Source: Symbiodinium natans
Lineage: Eukaryota; Sar; Dinophyceae; Suessiales; Symbiodiniaceae
Reading direction: 5' to 3'
NCBI GenBank assembly: GCA_905221605.1
Contig: CAJNDS010002536.1
Span: 312,001-376,000, forward strand
Length of the DNA stretch: 64,000 nucleotides
The position numbers and the translations under genes were made by a program. Of this stretch, positions 43,851 to 55,335 are shown in pieces; the stretch's first letter is position 1, and each line of letters opens with the position of its first letter. Under the pieces are notes generated by a model, which searched no databases, was not told the DNA's origin, and saw nothing but the letters and a program-made list of their open reading frames with translations.

Positions 43851-46690
43851 CTGGCCGGATGTCGCGATAGCACGGACGTGCTCTCAAGGGCCCCTGTCTT
43901 GGGCTTCTACCTCTAGTGCAGGCACTGCTCTGACTGCGCTTTGGTGCCACTATAAACCCAAAGCGCAACTTGGAAAAGTGCAATACGATGCAATACGGGC
44001 CGGGAGAGGTGGACGAATATCAGGGCGCCAGATCAGAGTGCCAGCCTAAACCTGAATGCCACCTGAGAATTCCCGATCGAGAGCCTGTGATTGTGAAGGA
44101 GTACAAAAATAAATCCACCAAACCCTCAACACAAAAGAACTAAAACAGCCGCAAACCCGGGAGCCCTAAAGAGCGCTAAGCCTTGAGGGGGATCCTTGCC
44201 CTTGTCGCGGCTGCACCATTACAAGGGGATTGCACCCGTTGCCATTGCAGCCCTGCTGCGCCAAACTGCCGAAAGACTGAAACCCTCCGCCCTAAGGCTT
44301 CGATGTTCGGCGGGGATTTTCCCAGGAGTTTTGGGCGGCTGAAGGCTGCTCGAGGCCACGGCCTCTTCTACAGTTGATCCCATCTCGCTTGCCTGGTGGT
44401 CGGAGTCGACCAGGCTATCTTTGTCGGAACTGTGGTGGGACTCCTGGCTTCCATGGCAGAGTCTTGGAATGTTCTTGAATCTCACACCAGCACAGGTGGG
44501 CGACGCGTCTGGGAACAAGTCACCGGAGCTGCACAACCGCCCCAAAACAAGCCATCCGAACGCTGCCCTCCCTTAAACTAACAACCCCACTTGCCCACTT
44601 AAGTCGGGCGAGGACAAAAACGCGTGGTTCCGGCCTGAGTGTGGCTTATGCGCCCATCGTGGGAAACCTCGCTGTGGATGGCGCTGGCCTCGTGGCATGG
44701 CGGAGGCGCTTTGGACTTGCAACAAGCTGCGTGTTGGGGCTTCCAGGTTTGGGATTCGGGGGTGCTGTCTTTGATGAGGTGACAAGGTACTCGTTCACGC
44801 TTTCTTGCCAGGGACGTGTACTGCCGTGCGTTGTGTTGATGAATTAGCAGCACTCTTGGCCGGAAAGCCCACGTCGGCTTTACAGCTCAATTTCTTGCAC
44901 GGGTGAATCCTACGTTGTCGAAGGGGCAGACTTCCGTCCAGGCTCGCTCAGCCCACTCTGCAAAGGAGGCAGGACACCACTATGGCAGCTGGTGAGGCGT
45001 AGACGGCGAGAGTGTCGACTAGAGCCTACTACCCTTCTGCCTATTTAGAATTTAGATGTCATTCAATCATGGCAACAGCAGCCCTAAACTAGGAGACGCT
45101 CGAGATACGTAAGATGTCGTGCCCAAGTGCGATCGAGGGAGATAAAGAGATAGCTCGTTGCTGGCAGGACTGGGTACGGCACGAATGCACTCGGAAGCAG
45201 CAGCAAAAGAGCCCGAGGCCTGCGCGCATGTGTTAAGCCAGTTCGGGAATTCGGGCGCCACGCTACATTGCTACACTTTCTCGCGCAGGTCGTTGACCCT
45301 GGGATCATGGAAGATGCCGTGGGCACTACAGTGCCAGCCCCTGGAGTCAGATGCTGCGAGATTTCATGGTTTCGGATGCACAGTACTGTCTCAGACTGGA
45401 GGTTGGGTAGAATGTCTCCCGGGTTTAGTGCTCGCAGGAATTCCTTGTCGTTGCGAACCGAGCGGGCTGGTGCAGGGCTGGTGCCATATCTAAGCTTTCC
45501 ATGGGTGCTTTCCAGGAGTGCTTTTGCGACCGTACGTGACATGTGACTCTGGTACTTCTCATGACAGGCTTGAAGAGGGCCGAACCTAAGCGAAGAGCCC
45601 ACCACAATAACTGCTTCTAGTTTGGGGCGCTGGGCGCCAGATATAGCTCGGTTCCAAACTCCGAGGCTCTGGCCGCATGTGTGGCACAAGGGCCCAGCTA
45701 TGAATGGACCTTGGCTGCTCTGCGCTTGCGGTATTCAGCCTCACCTTTCCTCCTTCGTTTTGCACTACAAGGGCTCTAATGGCGCAGTTCCCTCTTTGAA
45801 GGTCCAAAGCAGCGATCGGTCTTGAAGGGTCGCCCCCCCGGCCGGGTCTAGCATTGCTCTCTTACTCTCTCAGCTTTTCTCACTCCTGCTCACCAGTGCA
45901 GCATGCAATGCGTGGAGCTCGTTGAGGGCACGGCTGGATTTGCAAGAAATCTGGTGGCAAGATTTCTCTCAAGACCTTGAGCCTTGAAGTCTTACACGAA
46001 TGCAGGGAAAGCCAAAAAACAAGACAATAGTCGCCGTTCATCGCTTGACCCTGATCCCAGAACCCTCGAGTTCCCTGTACTCCACGCCCGTTTTGCGCAA
46101 GAATGCCACTGGCCCCGACAAGTCATCCAAGAAACACAAGCTTTCCCATGTGCTTAGGGTATGCATCAGATATTCAAGGCCCGAGGCTTCTTTACCTGAT
46201 GCTTGTCGTGGGGTGTAGTAGTTTGGGAGGTTGACATCTAGGCCTAGCTGGCCACACCGACACTGCAGAAATGTGCGCACACTCTCCTAGCACGAAATCT
46301 CGCCAGAGCCCCAATCCACTAAGCCCTGCTCCACGCTAATCCAGGAGCATGTGTGGATGATGATTTGCTCGGAGGACAGCCGTAAAGCGAGTCTTGAGGT
46401 ATGTGGGTAGCCCGAGTTGTTGATTGACAAACCCTGCCCATGCTCCGTTGCTCCTGGACGCCTTGTCGCCTATTTGCCACTGACATTGCCTGCTCGCTAG
46501 CCGCTAGCCGCCTCTTCCTTCACCTCCAGGCCAGGAACCGTGATTCTTCAACATCCTGTCATTGACCTTACGCCCAGCTTGCGTCCTGCGGCCTCTGCAA
46601 CAGTTCAAGGGGACACGTGAGCTGACCGAGCTTCAGGAGTCGTTCGATCTCTGATGATGGTCACGATCTACATGACTGCATTGCCAGCTC
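43851..46690. other. No firm gene; two long minus-strand frames
   Basis: Minus 45084-45689 (201 codons, no ATG at its start) includes RSVRNDKEFLRALNPGDILP. Minus 46038-46280 includes LDVNLPNYYTPRQASGKEAS. Both look protein-like but have unbiased third positions and no recognised family. Remnants of mobile elements are one possibility. Plus 44641-44847 is also open. Confidence 0.3.
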
Positions 46691-49160
46691 CTACCAGCAA
46701 GGCTTGCGCTCCTCTTCCATCTCGGCTTGATATTGATCCAAGATAACTCGTAGTCTGAATGCCAAAGCCCACGAAGTTCGAGCGACAGCGCCTGACATCA
46801 CGGAGAGCGCCAAAGCCACGGGCATGTTGTGAGGTTCCAGCTGCTCGCTGGCATCATAAGCGGCATTGAGCTCGCGCTCTTTCAGTTCGATCGGCCGGTG
46901 GCACCAGTGAAAGATGAGCATCTTCGGAAGAGTGCCCTCCCAACCAATGTCCCCAATGACCACTTCATTCCGATCCTCCAGGACAGAACCGCGGATCTCC
47001 ACCAAGTCCTCCGGCAAGTATGCGATCCTTATATTCTGGGCGTGCAGCCCTAAGAAAACGTGTAGTCCCCGCTGGTCAATTTCAAAGGGATGATCATGGT
47101 ACCATGCCATGAACTGGGACATCCACACGGCCGTCCTGCCAGAGGCTCGCAGATAAAACACCCCGATGTTCACGCAATCCGCATCGCCGTGGCGCGCAAA
47201 GAGGGCATCCCAGCCTTCGGCCGAAGAAAGGATCCGCCTCGTGGGGTCCCGGAGCCAGAACGTGTCCATGTCCGTATAAAGGACATCGATACCCAGATGC
47301 AGCAGTCCGTGGATGCAGGTGAAGCGATGCACCTGCGACATCGTGTCAGGCATCCAGCAAATCACCCGGGTTCCTGGGGGTGTGACATCGGTGTCCGGTG
47401 TGTGATCTGTGTCAGCTGACATGAGCTCTCGACATGTGTCTGCCGCATCCTCGCCGATAGCGATCACCATCAAGGGGTACAAGACACGCAAATTAGACAG
47501 ATGGCGTACCAGACGCTTCAAGAGGTAAGCCCAGTTTCCACCGTAGAGAAGAACTACATATGCCAGCCTGCGCTTGAGCCCATTCAGTTCCGAAGCAGCG
47601 GCTACAGCCTGCGCCGCATCGATAAGGCTCCTGACGATGGGCCTGAGAGGCCCCCCGTCATCTTCCCGACGTCGGGACTCGACGTGCAAAGCATCCACAT
47701 ACTGAGCATGGTCCATCTCTACCCAGGCATCCACCATTTCTGAGGCTTCTTCTTTCCAGCTGGGTGACAAGAAGGCATTGTCAGAAGACACCAGCGGGGC
47801 GAGCTCATCATTCCTTAGGTTCCAGTCGCTGTATCCGCGCAGGTACTTCCGATCACCACCCCAGTACCAATTTCCCTTGTTCTGATCGGAGAAGATGGCC
47901 AAAACGTGCCAAATCGGCCAGGGTGAGCGGCTGACGCTAGAGAAAGGCAATGCCCCAACCACCTGGTCCATGATCTTCCCGAAGGGTGGCAGGTGCTGGG
48001 TGCTCTTGCTGGCTGCGGCTACCAGCTGCGTAGCTGCCAGGAAGAAGAATCCAAAGGGGCACTCTTCTGAGGCTTGTACTTGGTTCTCCTTCCATCGTAA
48101 GATCGTGTAGAGGTACTGGGCGACCGTCGTCTGCCAGTGTATGAGGTCCTCGTCGTGGCTTGGGAGCTGTGACTCCTCGTCCTTGTACACAAGGTCTATC
48201 CACTGCAGACCTGAGGCTCAGGGAGGTGGCAAGGTTACTTTCGCATGTTATCTCAATAGCTGAACCATTGGTTCCGCGGCGCCACGCACAAAAAAATGTC
48301 TTGAACTCAGCTGCCATCCTCCCGACACTGCCGCCAATTAATCACACCGTCAACATGGTCGCAGAGCACCACCTGAGCCACACGGGGGGGCCCTTGCTCT
48401 TTTAATGGGCTTCCGGTTTTCTCTAATCTGCTCGATTGTGGTCTGAGAAGCCCTCCAGAGCTTCGAACGACCCCAACCAACCCCAAAGCTGCCGCAAGCT
48501 CACCTCCGCCGACTTGGCGTGGTGGTCGGAGAAGTGAGCGAAGACTGGGAAGATGGGCCAGCGCGTCAGGGCTAAAGCGTAGGTGGGGTACGTGGCCAAG
48601 AGCGTCTGAATCTCCTGACCAGTTTATGTCTCGAGCTGGCAGGGTTCGGAAAGCAGAGAGGGCTTCCTGGAGCGTTGTTTCAAGGATGTTTTTCCTTAGA
48701 TGGGCTGCTTTGGGCTCGGTATGTCATGAAACCTGGTGGCACAGGAATGTGGGATGTCCTTCTCCACCCGCAAATTGTACACATTCTTGACAGTGAGCCC
48801 CTCATAGAAATACAGGAGCAGCAAATACATCGAGCCGAGGGGGCATTCCGCAAGCGCCTTTGCGGGGAGGTTCTCGGACCTGGACGAATGCCCGTCCACC
48901 ACCAGGTGTGTAAACTCGGCTGGGAAAGAGAAGTTGGACTTCAAGGGGTTGGTCCCTTTGAAGCTGGACTGGACTCGCTTGTACACCCAGTTCCAGTCGG
49001 CCACAGCACCGGGCCTCGTACCGACCAGGTCGCAGTCGTAGTCCAGAAACGCGGGAAGGTCTGGCTTCTCGAACTCTTGCAACGTGTCCAAGTCAATGGC
49101 AGCTTTTGTCTCTATGATGTGACAGAGAACCAGCAAACTGGGAGACCATTGCGCAAGCAT
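46691..49160 (-). CDS. Nucleotide-sugar glycosyltransferase-like protein (PF03407/GT77 type)
   Basis: Exons: 49160 to ~48733 (ATG, MLAQWSPSLLVLCHIIE), 48614-48504 (LLATYPTYALALTRWPIF… to GAG|GTGAGC) and 48202-46691 (to stop TAG). The phase between exons 1 and 2 is not settled, so a further small exon is possible; 2 to 3 joins in phase 0. The large exon has VLYTDMDTFWLRDP, the DxD metal/nucleotide-sugar motif in its usual strand context, then CVNIGVFYLRASGRT and HPFEIDQRGLHVFLG, the order typical of nucleotide-diphospho-sugar transferases. These enzymes move a sugar from a UDP- or GDP-sugar to a glycan, usually in the Golgi. The N-terminus may be a signal anchor. Donor and acceptor sugars cannot be told from sequence. 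Total about 680 residues. Confidence 0.8.
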
Positions 49161-51987
49161 GACCCCTAGTCAACTCGCATGTTCGACACGTGAGTATATG
49201 CATGCCTTTTCTGTCTTCGAATGTCGCGTTCTGCCAACTACAGGTCAAGCCAAAATGTCCACCAAATTCTATGAGCATCTCTTGCCTCGTGGCAGCTTCA
49301 CGACAACTCTGTTGCCTTATGCGCTTACTCCCTATTTCCTGCTGTATCCCATGCATGTGTGCAGCTGCGACACAAATCTTCCAAGCAAGTGCAGGAGGCG
49401 TTGGATGCTGGGCTATTGAGTGGTCCGGCAAAGTCTAGGTTGATGCACCGAATCAAGGGGCAGATGGGGGCTGTGCTGATCTCCAAAAGTAACTTCGCTT
49501 CCAACCTGGTTGGTGAAAAATATACTTCCTGATGAAGGGAACGAGAAGCGACGGAAGAGGCGTACAAGGATTCGACATGCACACTTGGGCCTAAATGGCC
49601 TAAACGCCGGTGATGTGCAGACTCCGCCTGCACCCAGAAATAGGTCTACACTACACATTATCTATGACAACGCAAGCCACAAAATCTATTGCGAAGGTGC
49701 CCATCAAGACCTGCACCCTACAGAAGGCACGGCATTCTTGCTTTTTTTGGTGCATTGAGAGCGCGCGTACTGGAAGTGAAAGGCCTTCGCAGGCCTGTCC
49801 ATAGCTAATCCACTCGGCAAGCTCATGAGATGCCATGTGCCATGCGACCACCGCAACCATCCGCAACCCAAACATTTGAGGAGTGCGGCAAAATGACAAA
49901 GACAAAAACTTGGGATCCCGTCAGAAGAGCCTGTCAGAATCGGCAAGCAGCGTTTCTCATTTGCATGCCTTGTGGCCGTGAATTAATTCTGTCTTGTTGC
50001 TCAGGTGTCTCGCCCCAGTCCTCTGAACCTTAAACACGAACCCTATGAACCCTAGTACACAGGAGATCCTGAGTCCTGCATCCTGAACCACTGTGAATGG
50101 AACCATGCAACAAGACCTCCGCACTCATCCTCCCGCCCAACCTGTGCACATCTTGTGCCAAGGGGCCCATTTGCACTTGGCTCTGCAACTTCGTGTGTAA
50201 TGCGGGCATCTCATCTCGAAACGGCTCAACATCACATTCAAGCGATCGAAGCCTCGAGCTTATAAGGCTCATTTCAGGGCTCAGAGCCAAATGTCTCTCC
50301 GTGCCTCTCCACATAACAGCGCCGAGGGGTGCAAACTCCACCGATGGGAACCATAGGCGAGACTCTATCCAGAACACCGCCGTGGTGCTTTCAGAAAAGC
50401 TTCAAGAAATGTTACACTACATTCCCATAGGGCACTCCCCTACGATGCGCTGCGGTTCAGCGCGTGCGCTCCCGGCTCCCAAAGAAAAGACCCAGCCCCC
50501 TCGTTTTGTTGCCAATTGACATGGCGCGGCCCGTTCTATGTGCGCGTCATGCGGCTTCGAGTTCAGTGTGTGAGAAGTCTAGGTATCCGTAATCTTTGAG
50601 CAGGTTGTGGACGTACTGTGCAAAACTTAGCAGTCACCGAACAGCTGCATGGCAGGCATGGCCAATCACGAGGCCATCCCCATGGCGCGTGCAGGTACAA
50701 GCAGGAGATCGCTGCCCGAGGTTCTGCGAAAGCGGCACTCGAATCGTCTGCTGAACTCCTACTCTCCTGCCCTAGCCATTCCGTGACAGTCCTTCAAACA
50801 TGGTGAAATCTTTAAGCATCCCTGCACCCAAAGCCTACATCCTCGACACGCGTACATGCATGCATGATGCATGATGCATGCACTATGCATGCGTAACATG
50901 CCTTTACCTGAGCATACATACAGTCATCGGAAAGGTTCACAGTACTCTACCATGCAATGGTCGTTTGCTTCCGTCAGTGAATCTCAGTACCCCTCAATAC
51001 CAACATGCTTGCAAGCAGTAACCCTCACACCAGGTGGAAGCCGATTTGATTTACCAACATACTGGGCCGCTGAGTGTGCTCCCACAGGTCAATGTTCACA
51101 AAAACCATCCCGTCCTCAGAATTACAAATATAACCACCACCGGCAGAAACTTACTACTTGCCAGTGAAAGCTCGAAGTGTTGCCTGGAATTCAATCAGAA
51201 AGCGCCTATTGTCTTGCATCCGTGTCTAGATGCAACCCGCAAACCTTGTACATCCGGCACCTGGCCAGCCTGAAAGCATTAAACTTTCATTAAACGTTAG
51301 CCCATGCGATTGCCGACCGCTTGTGGAACCTGGCAGGGATTCTGGAACGCCCTGCCATCTGCGCGACTACGCCGAAACGCAAAACCTTAGGCACGGCTTG
51401 GGGATGCTAAGGAGGCTTCTGGGGCTGTTGGAAATTACAAGGCAATTGATGACGACGCACAGCATTCAGACTGAATGAAGCAGCTTGCGCAGCAGCCAGG
51501 AGTACCTTTTGGGAAGGCCCAACCTGAAACTTGCAAACCCTACAACGAACCGTTGTAGCAATTGCCATTCAAGCTGCTCACGTCCGCACGCTTGTGGAAT
51601 ACCCGGATGCCTTGAAACTGCAGGCAATGACGCAAAGCCAAGGCTACCAAGTCTGGACTGCACTTGATGCAGAATGTATGGATGCCACTTGGCTGAAGTG
51701 GGCTTTGCTTCGGCTTCGCCACGGCAGTCTGTACATCTCTGCCAGGCTGCTGCCACCATGCTCGGCGCCCGGGCAAAGCTGATCGACTGCCTAGGGGACG
51801 CGCCACTGGCACCCAAACTCGAAACAAGACCCGGACACGTGGGCCAGACTAATCCAGCACGATGCATCAACACTTCCCAGACCAGCATTTACTATTACTA
51901 CTATGGAAGTCCGGCCGAACGACAGCTTGTCATGAAATACACATTCTGAGGTGCACCAAGATGGCAGAAGTGAAAGCGAAAGCGCAT
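49161..51987. other. No firm gene
   Basis: Minus 50030-50395 is open and protein-like (FEAP-like start FWIESRLWFPSVEFAPLG, later LISSRLRSLECDVEPFRDEM) without clear exon borders. Plus 51531-51782 is similar. Palindromic GCATGC words cluster at 50855-50892. Confidence 0.3.
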
Positions 51988-52462
51988 CCCAAGCTCCCAC
52001 ATCCGACACCCTCAACCAACACACAGACACAGCCGCAGCCGCAGACAGACCCATGCGCACCCACGCGCACACGCACACGCACAGACGCCCCCACACGCAC
52101 ACGCCCCCATGCGCCCCCCCACGCACATGCCCACACACGGACACGCCCAGACACGCGCACACGCCCACACATGCGCGCACACAGACACAGAGACGCACAG
52201 ACACGCAGGCACACGGCCACACAAACACACAGCCACGCAGACACACAGACACGCTGACAAGCAGACACACACATACGCAGAAACGTAGACACACAGACAC
52301 GCAGCACGCAGACATACAGACATACAGACATACAGACATACAGACATACAGACATACAGACATACAGACATACAGACATACAGACATACAGACATACAGA
52401 CATACAGACATACAGACATACAGACACAGAGAGAAAGAGAGAGAGAGAGAGAAGGAGAGAGA
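51988..52462. repeat. Composite microsatellite: (CA)-rich, (ACATACAG)n, (GA)n
   Basis: CACACG-type DNA passes into about 15 copies of ACATACAG and then GAGAGA. The architecture matches the 23.3-23.76 kb locus. All long open frames here come from the 8-bp period. Confidence 0.95.
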
Positions 52463-55044
52463 CACGCCTCGTGTAGCGGGATTCGGAGAAAAGATCCGCG
52501 TCCCCATAAAGGGTAGACTTGACTCCGGGATTTGACCTCTCTCACGCTAATCGAACCCCACGCTCTGAGAGTCCGTTAACCCCACAAAGCCGCCCAAAGC
52601 CTTCAACCTCCTTCCTTGAACAGCCAGGAAGCGGGGGCCCCGGGGAGAACGCGCGGGGCGAGGCTCGCGGGGAGCCAAGATCCGGCATCCAAGCCTTGAG
52701 GCTTCAAGCACTTCTTGAGTGCGGCGCCTCTCTGCCAGTCCAAATACAACAGCCCCAACCAAGTATCCCAGAAAGCAGGCATAGGACTGTAGGAGGTGAA
52801 TTGCAGAGGCTAGGATACGTGCAGCCAGCAAGCTGTCAAGAAAAGATAAAGTCCCTTTGGCTGACTTAGTGTAGGGAGGCGCGTAGGACAGTGTAGGGGG
52901 CTTTGGGGCATCGAGTGTTGGGATGCAAAAACCAGTTGTTGAAAGTTTTGTTCTTCTGGTGCTGATTAGGAACAGGTCCGTATTCGCAGCAGAATGCGGA
53001 CATCATTCACATGGATAGGTTTGGGTCAGCTGTGTTGCTTTGCGGTAATGCGCTGCCTGCGCTGCGCAGCGAGCCCTCTGTCCTTTTGGGCCCAACTATT
53101 GGAGCCCGCATTGCCTAGGGGTTCGTGATGACGCATTGTACATGACATGGGGTGGCGGGGGGGGCGCATGCGAAAGGCGCCGAAGACGATCAAGCCCAAC
53201 AGGAATTCGCCGAAAAACCCAACTTCCATAATCGTAACCTGAGGCCAAGTCTGGTTGCAACATCCTTTTAAACCGGGGAAACTCCCCCCTCCCGTACAAA
53301 GTGGCTTCAAATGGCCAGGTTGCAAAGCCGCCCGCCACAGGAGGCGACTGGACGACCCGCGTCGGCGAGGCAGTCCGCACAGACGCTGCAGCCTTCTTTA
53401 ATGTCAGGGGTTTTTGGACATAGTTGGGTTGGATGTTGTTTGGGCCTGGGCTTTTGGCACGTTCCCCGCTTTGCGAGGTGCCCCCGTGAATTGACAGCTG
53501 CTCTTGAGGATACAACACACTTGCAAAGTGAAGAAGACCGGCAGAGCCGGGCCCTGTGCTAGTATTGGCAAGCTGCTTCCGTGTTTCCACCAGTACGGCC
53601 GGGTGGAGCACTTTAAACTAAATTTAAACCACCAAGATCCAACTGCAATTGAGTTGCGAAGGCAGGCATGCGCGGTGAGATCGACACCGGCGTCCAGCTG
53701 AATCCTGGCAACACAAGGCACTTCCCATTGGCTACAGCTTCTTGTCCCCCTGCGCTGCTGGAGACAGGCCACGGTGTGACTCTACCATCTTGCCATCTCT
53801 TCTCTTGCCATCTCTTGTCAGCTCGGAATCCCAAGCCCATGAAGCAATTCTGCGCCTGCTGAGGTCCCTCTTATCGCCGGGCTGGCAGCTCGGGTCAGGT
53901 CCACCTGAGTCGTCGGGGTGTCAGCACGGGGCAGAATTCAGGGTACCGTAGAACCGTAGAAGACAGAGGCTTCAACTGTTCCCGCATGTTCCCACCCTTT
54001 TTGCTCCGGTGAGGTAGAATCCAAACCCAAAGCCTCCAACACAACCAAGTTCTGCCAAGGGAGACACCGGGGAAGGTGATCTCGACACGATTACCTGGGC
54101 TGGTCTTGGTCGCTGTAGAAGTCTAGTGTAATCTGCCCTCGTAAAGATACGAACAGGTCCAGCCACGCTCCAAGCCTCCGTAAAATTAGGTCAGGGGGTC
54201 CCAGGGGTTGAGAGTTGAGAGGGTTTTGCCGAACGGCGTGGCGTGCCGGGCTCAAGGCTCTGCGGCCGTCTGCAGCTACGAAGGCGATACCCGGAGCTGG
54301 CGAAGCCACCTGGAGGAATTGGAGGCTCTGAGGATCTGAAGGGCGCGAGCAGTGTAGATCCCTTCTTGCTTCGGGGTGGAAGGGTTTTGACTAGGGAAGT
54401 GGGGCACGAGGCTTTCCAGAACCCCCCTTTAAAACATGGGGCCTTGGGGAGCATCAAGATCCGCAGTCATGCTTGTCTGCAAGATTCTTCTTCGGGCTCC
54501 CTGATACTCCATGTTGGGGTTGGGAGCTGTTTGCGGAGCTTGCATCCCAGTTTTTGACCTTCCACGACTTATCATGGGCCGAGCTGCCCTTGGCATCCCC
54601 ATGCATGCCACGGGCACGGGCGACGCAGCCCGGGCATGGCCCTGGGCGCACAAAGGGATGCTGCCAAACGTCAGCCTTTCTCCAGACGTTTCTAACGCAG
54701 GAACCTGTCGCCCTGAGCCCGAAATTCTGCAGGGCTCCTTTCAGAACAGAAGAAGTCCTGATACCCGGCTGGTGCACTTGCCTGGTAGTCAGAGGTTCCG
54801 CTGCCCATTCTCGGCGGCGCACCCTCCTTCGGCTTCTGCTACAAGACACTTTTGGCCCTCTGAAACAGACATGTTCGGCTTTTGGTGGTTTGGAGTGATC
54901 AAGTCCGAAAATATTTCAGGCTTAAGGCGCCTGTGAGGTGGTAAGGTTCGGTGGATTTGGGCGGTCAAAGTGCACAGACCTTACCCTGCTAACTCAAAGG
55001 GCAATCGACTTCAATACAGACACTGCGACAGACACCCCCAACGC
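52463..55044. other. No firm gene; scattered weak exon candidates
   Basis: Minus ~52840-52650 follows a good acceptor (CTTTTCTTGACAG) and encodes a hydrophobic stretch (LLQSYACFLGYLVGAVVFGL). Minus ~53390-53310 is Cys-rich with strong GC3 (CADCLADAGRPVASCGGRLC). Minus ~53236-53165 is hydrophobic (FFGEFLLGLIVFGAF). They could be pieces of one membrane or zinc-finger gene, but phases were not resolved. Confidence 0.3.
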
Positions 55045-55137
55045 CCACAATGCCCCCAAACGCCCCCAACGCCCCCAACGCCCCCAACGCCCCCAACGCC
55101 CCCAACGCCCCCAACGCCCCCAACGCCCCCAACGCCC
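55045..55137. repeat. Minisatellite (CGCCCCCAA)n
   Basis: About ten 9-bp units. All frames encode 3-residue repeats (PNA, PQR, PTP; minus GAL, GRW, VGG). It lies just 3' of the minus-strand exon ending at 55198, so it is probably intronic. Confidence 0.95.
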
Positions 55138-55138
55138 C

Positions 55139-55191
55139 ACCCACCCCCCCCCCACCCCCACACCCCCCAAACCAAACAAAAAAAAAAAAAA
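55139..55191. repeat. C-rich run followed by A-run
   Basis: CCCACCCCCC-type DNA, then CAAACAAAAAAAAAAAAA. Confidence 0.9.
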
Positions 55192-55197
55192 CGACAC

Positions 55198-55335
55198 AAG
55201 CCCCGCCTTCGGTGGCCCTCCGAAGGCCCACAAGGGCCTGCCCCGCTGTTCGCTCGCCACCTCAGCCTCCGGCTCTGCAAAGCGGAGGCTTGAAAGTACG
55301 CTGTGCGGACTGAAGATGGGCCGCTTGGCTTCCAT
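55198..55335 (-). CDS. Possible first exon of an unknown protein
   Basis: ATG at 55335 (MEAKRPIFSPHSVLSSLRFA, then EPEAEVASEQRGRPLWAF), 46 codons to a GT donor (GGGCTT|GTGTCG). Third positions are G/C-rich. The intron then enters an oligo-T/G tract and the 9-bp minisatellite. No family recognised; an upstream exon rather than a true start is possible. Confidence 0.42.

Noticed and set aside
54255-54340. Plus-strand exon SYEGDTRSWRSHLEELEALR
   Set aside because: The minus strand is equally open and biased (VASPAPGIAFVAADGRRA), and no junction partner was found.
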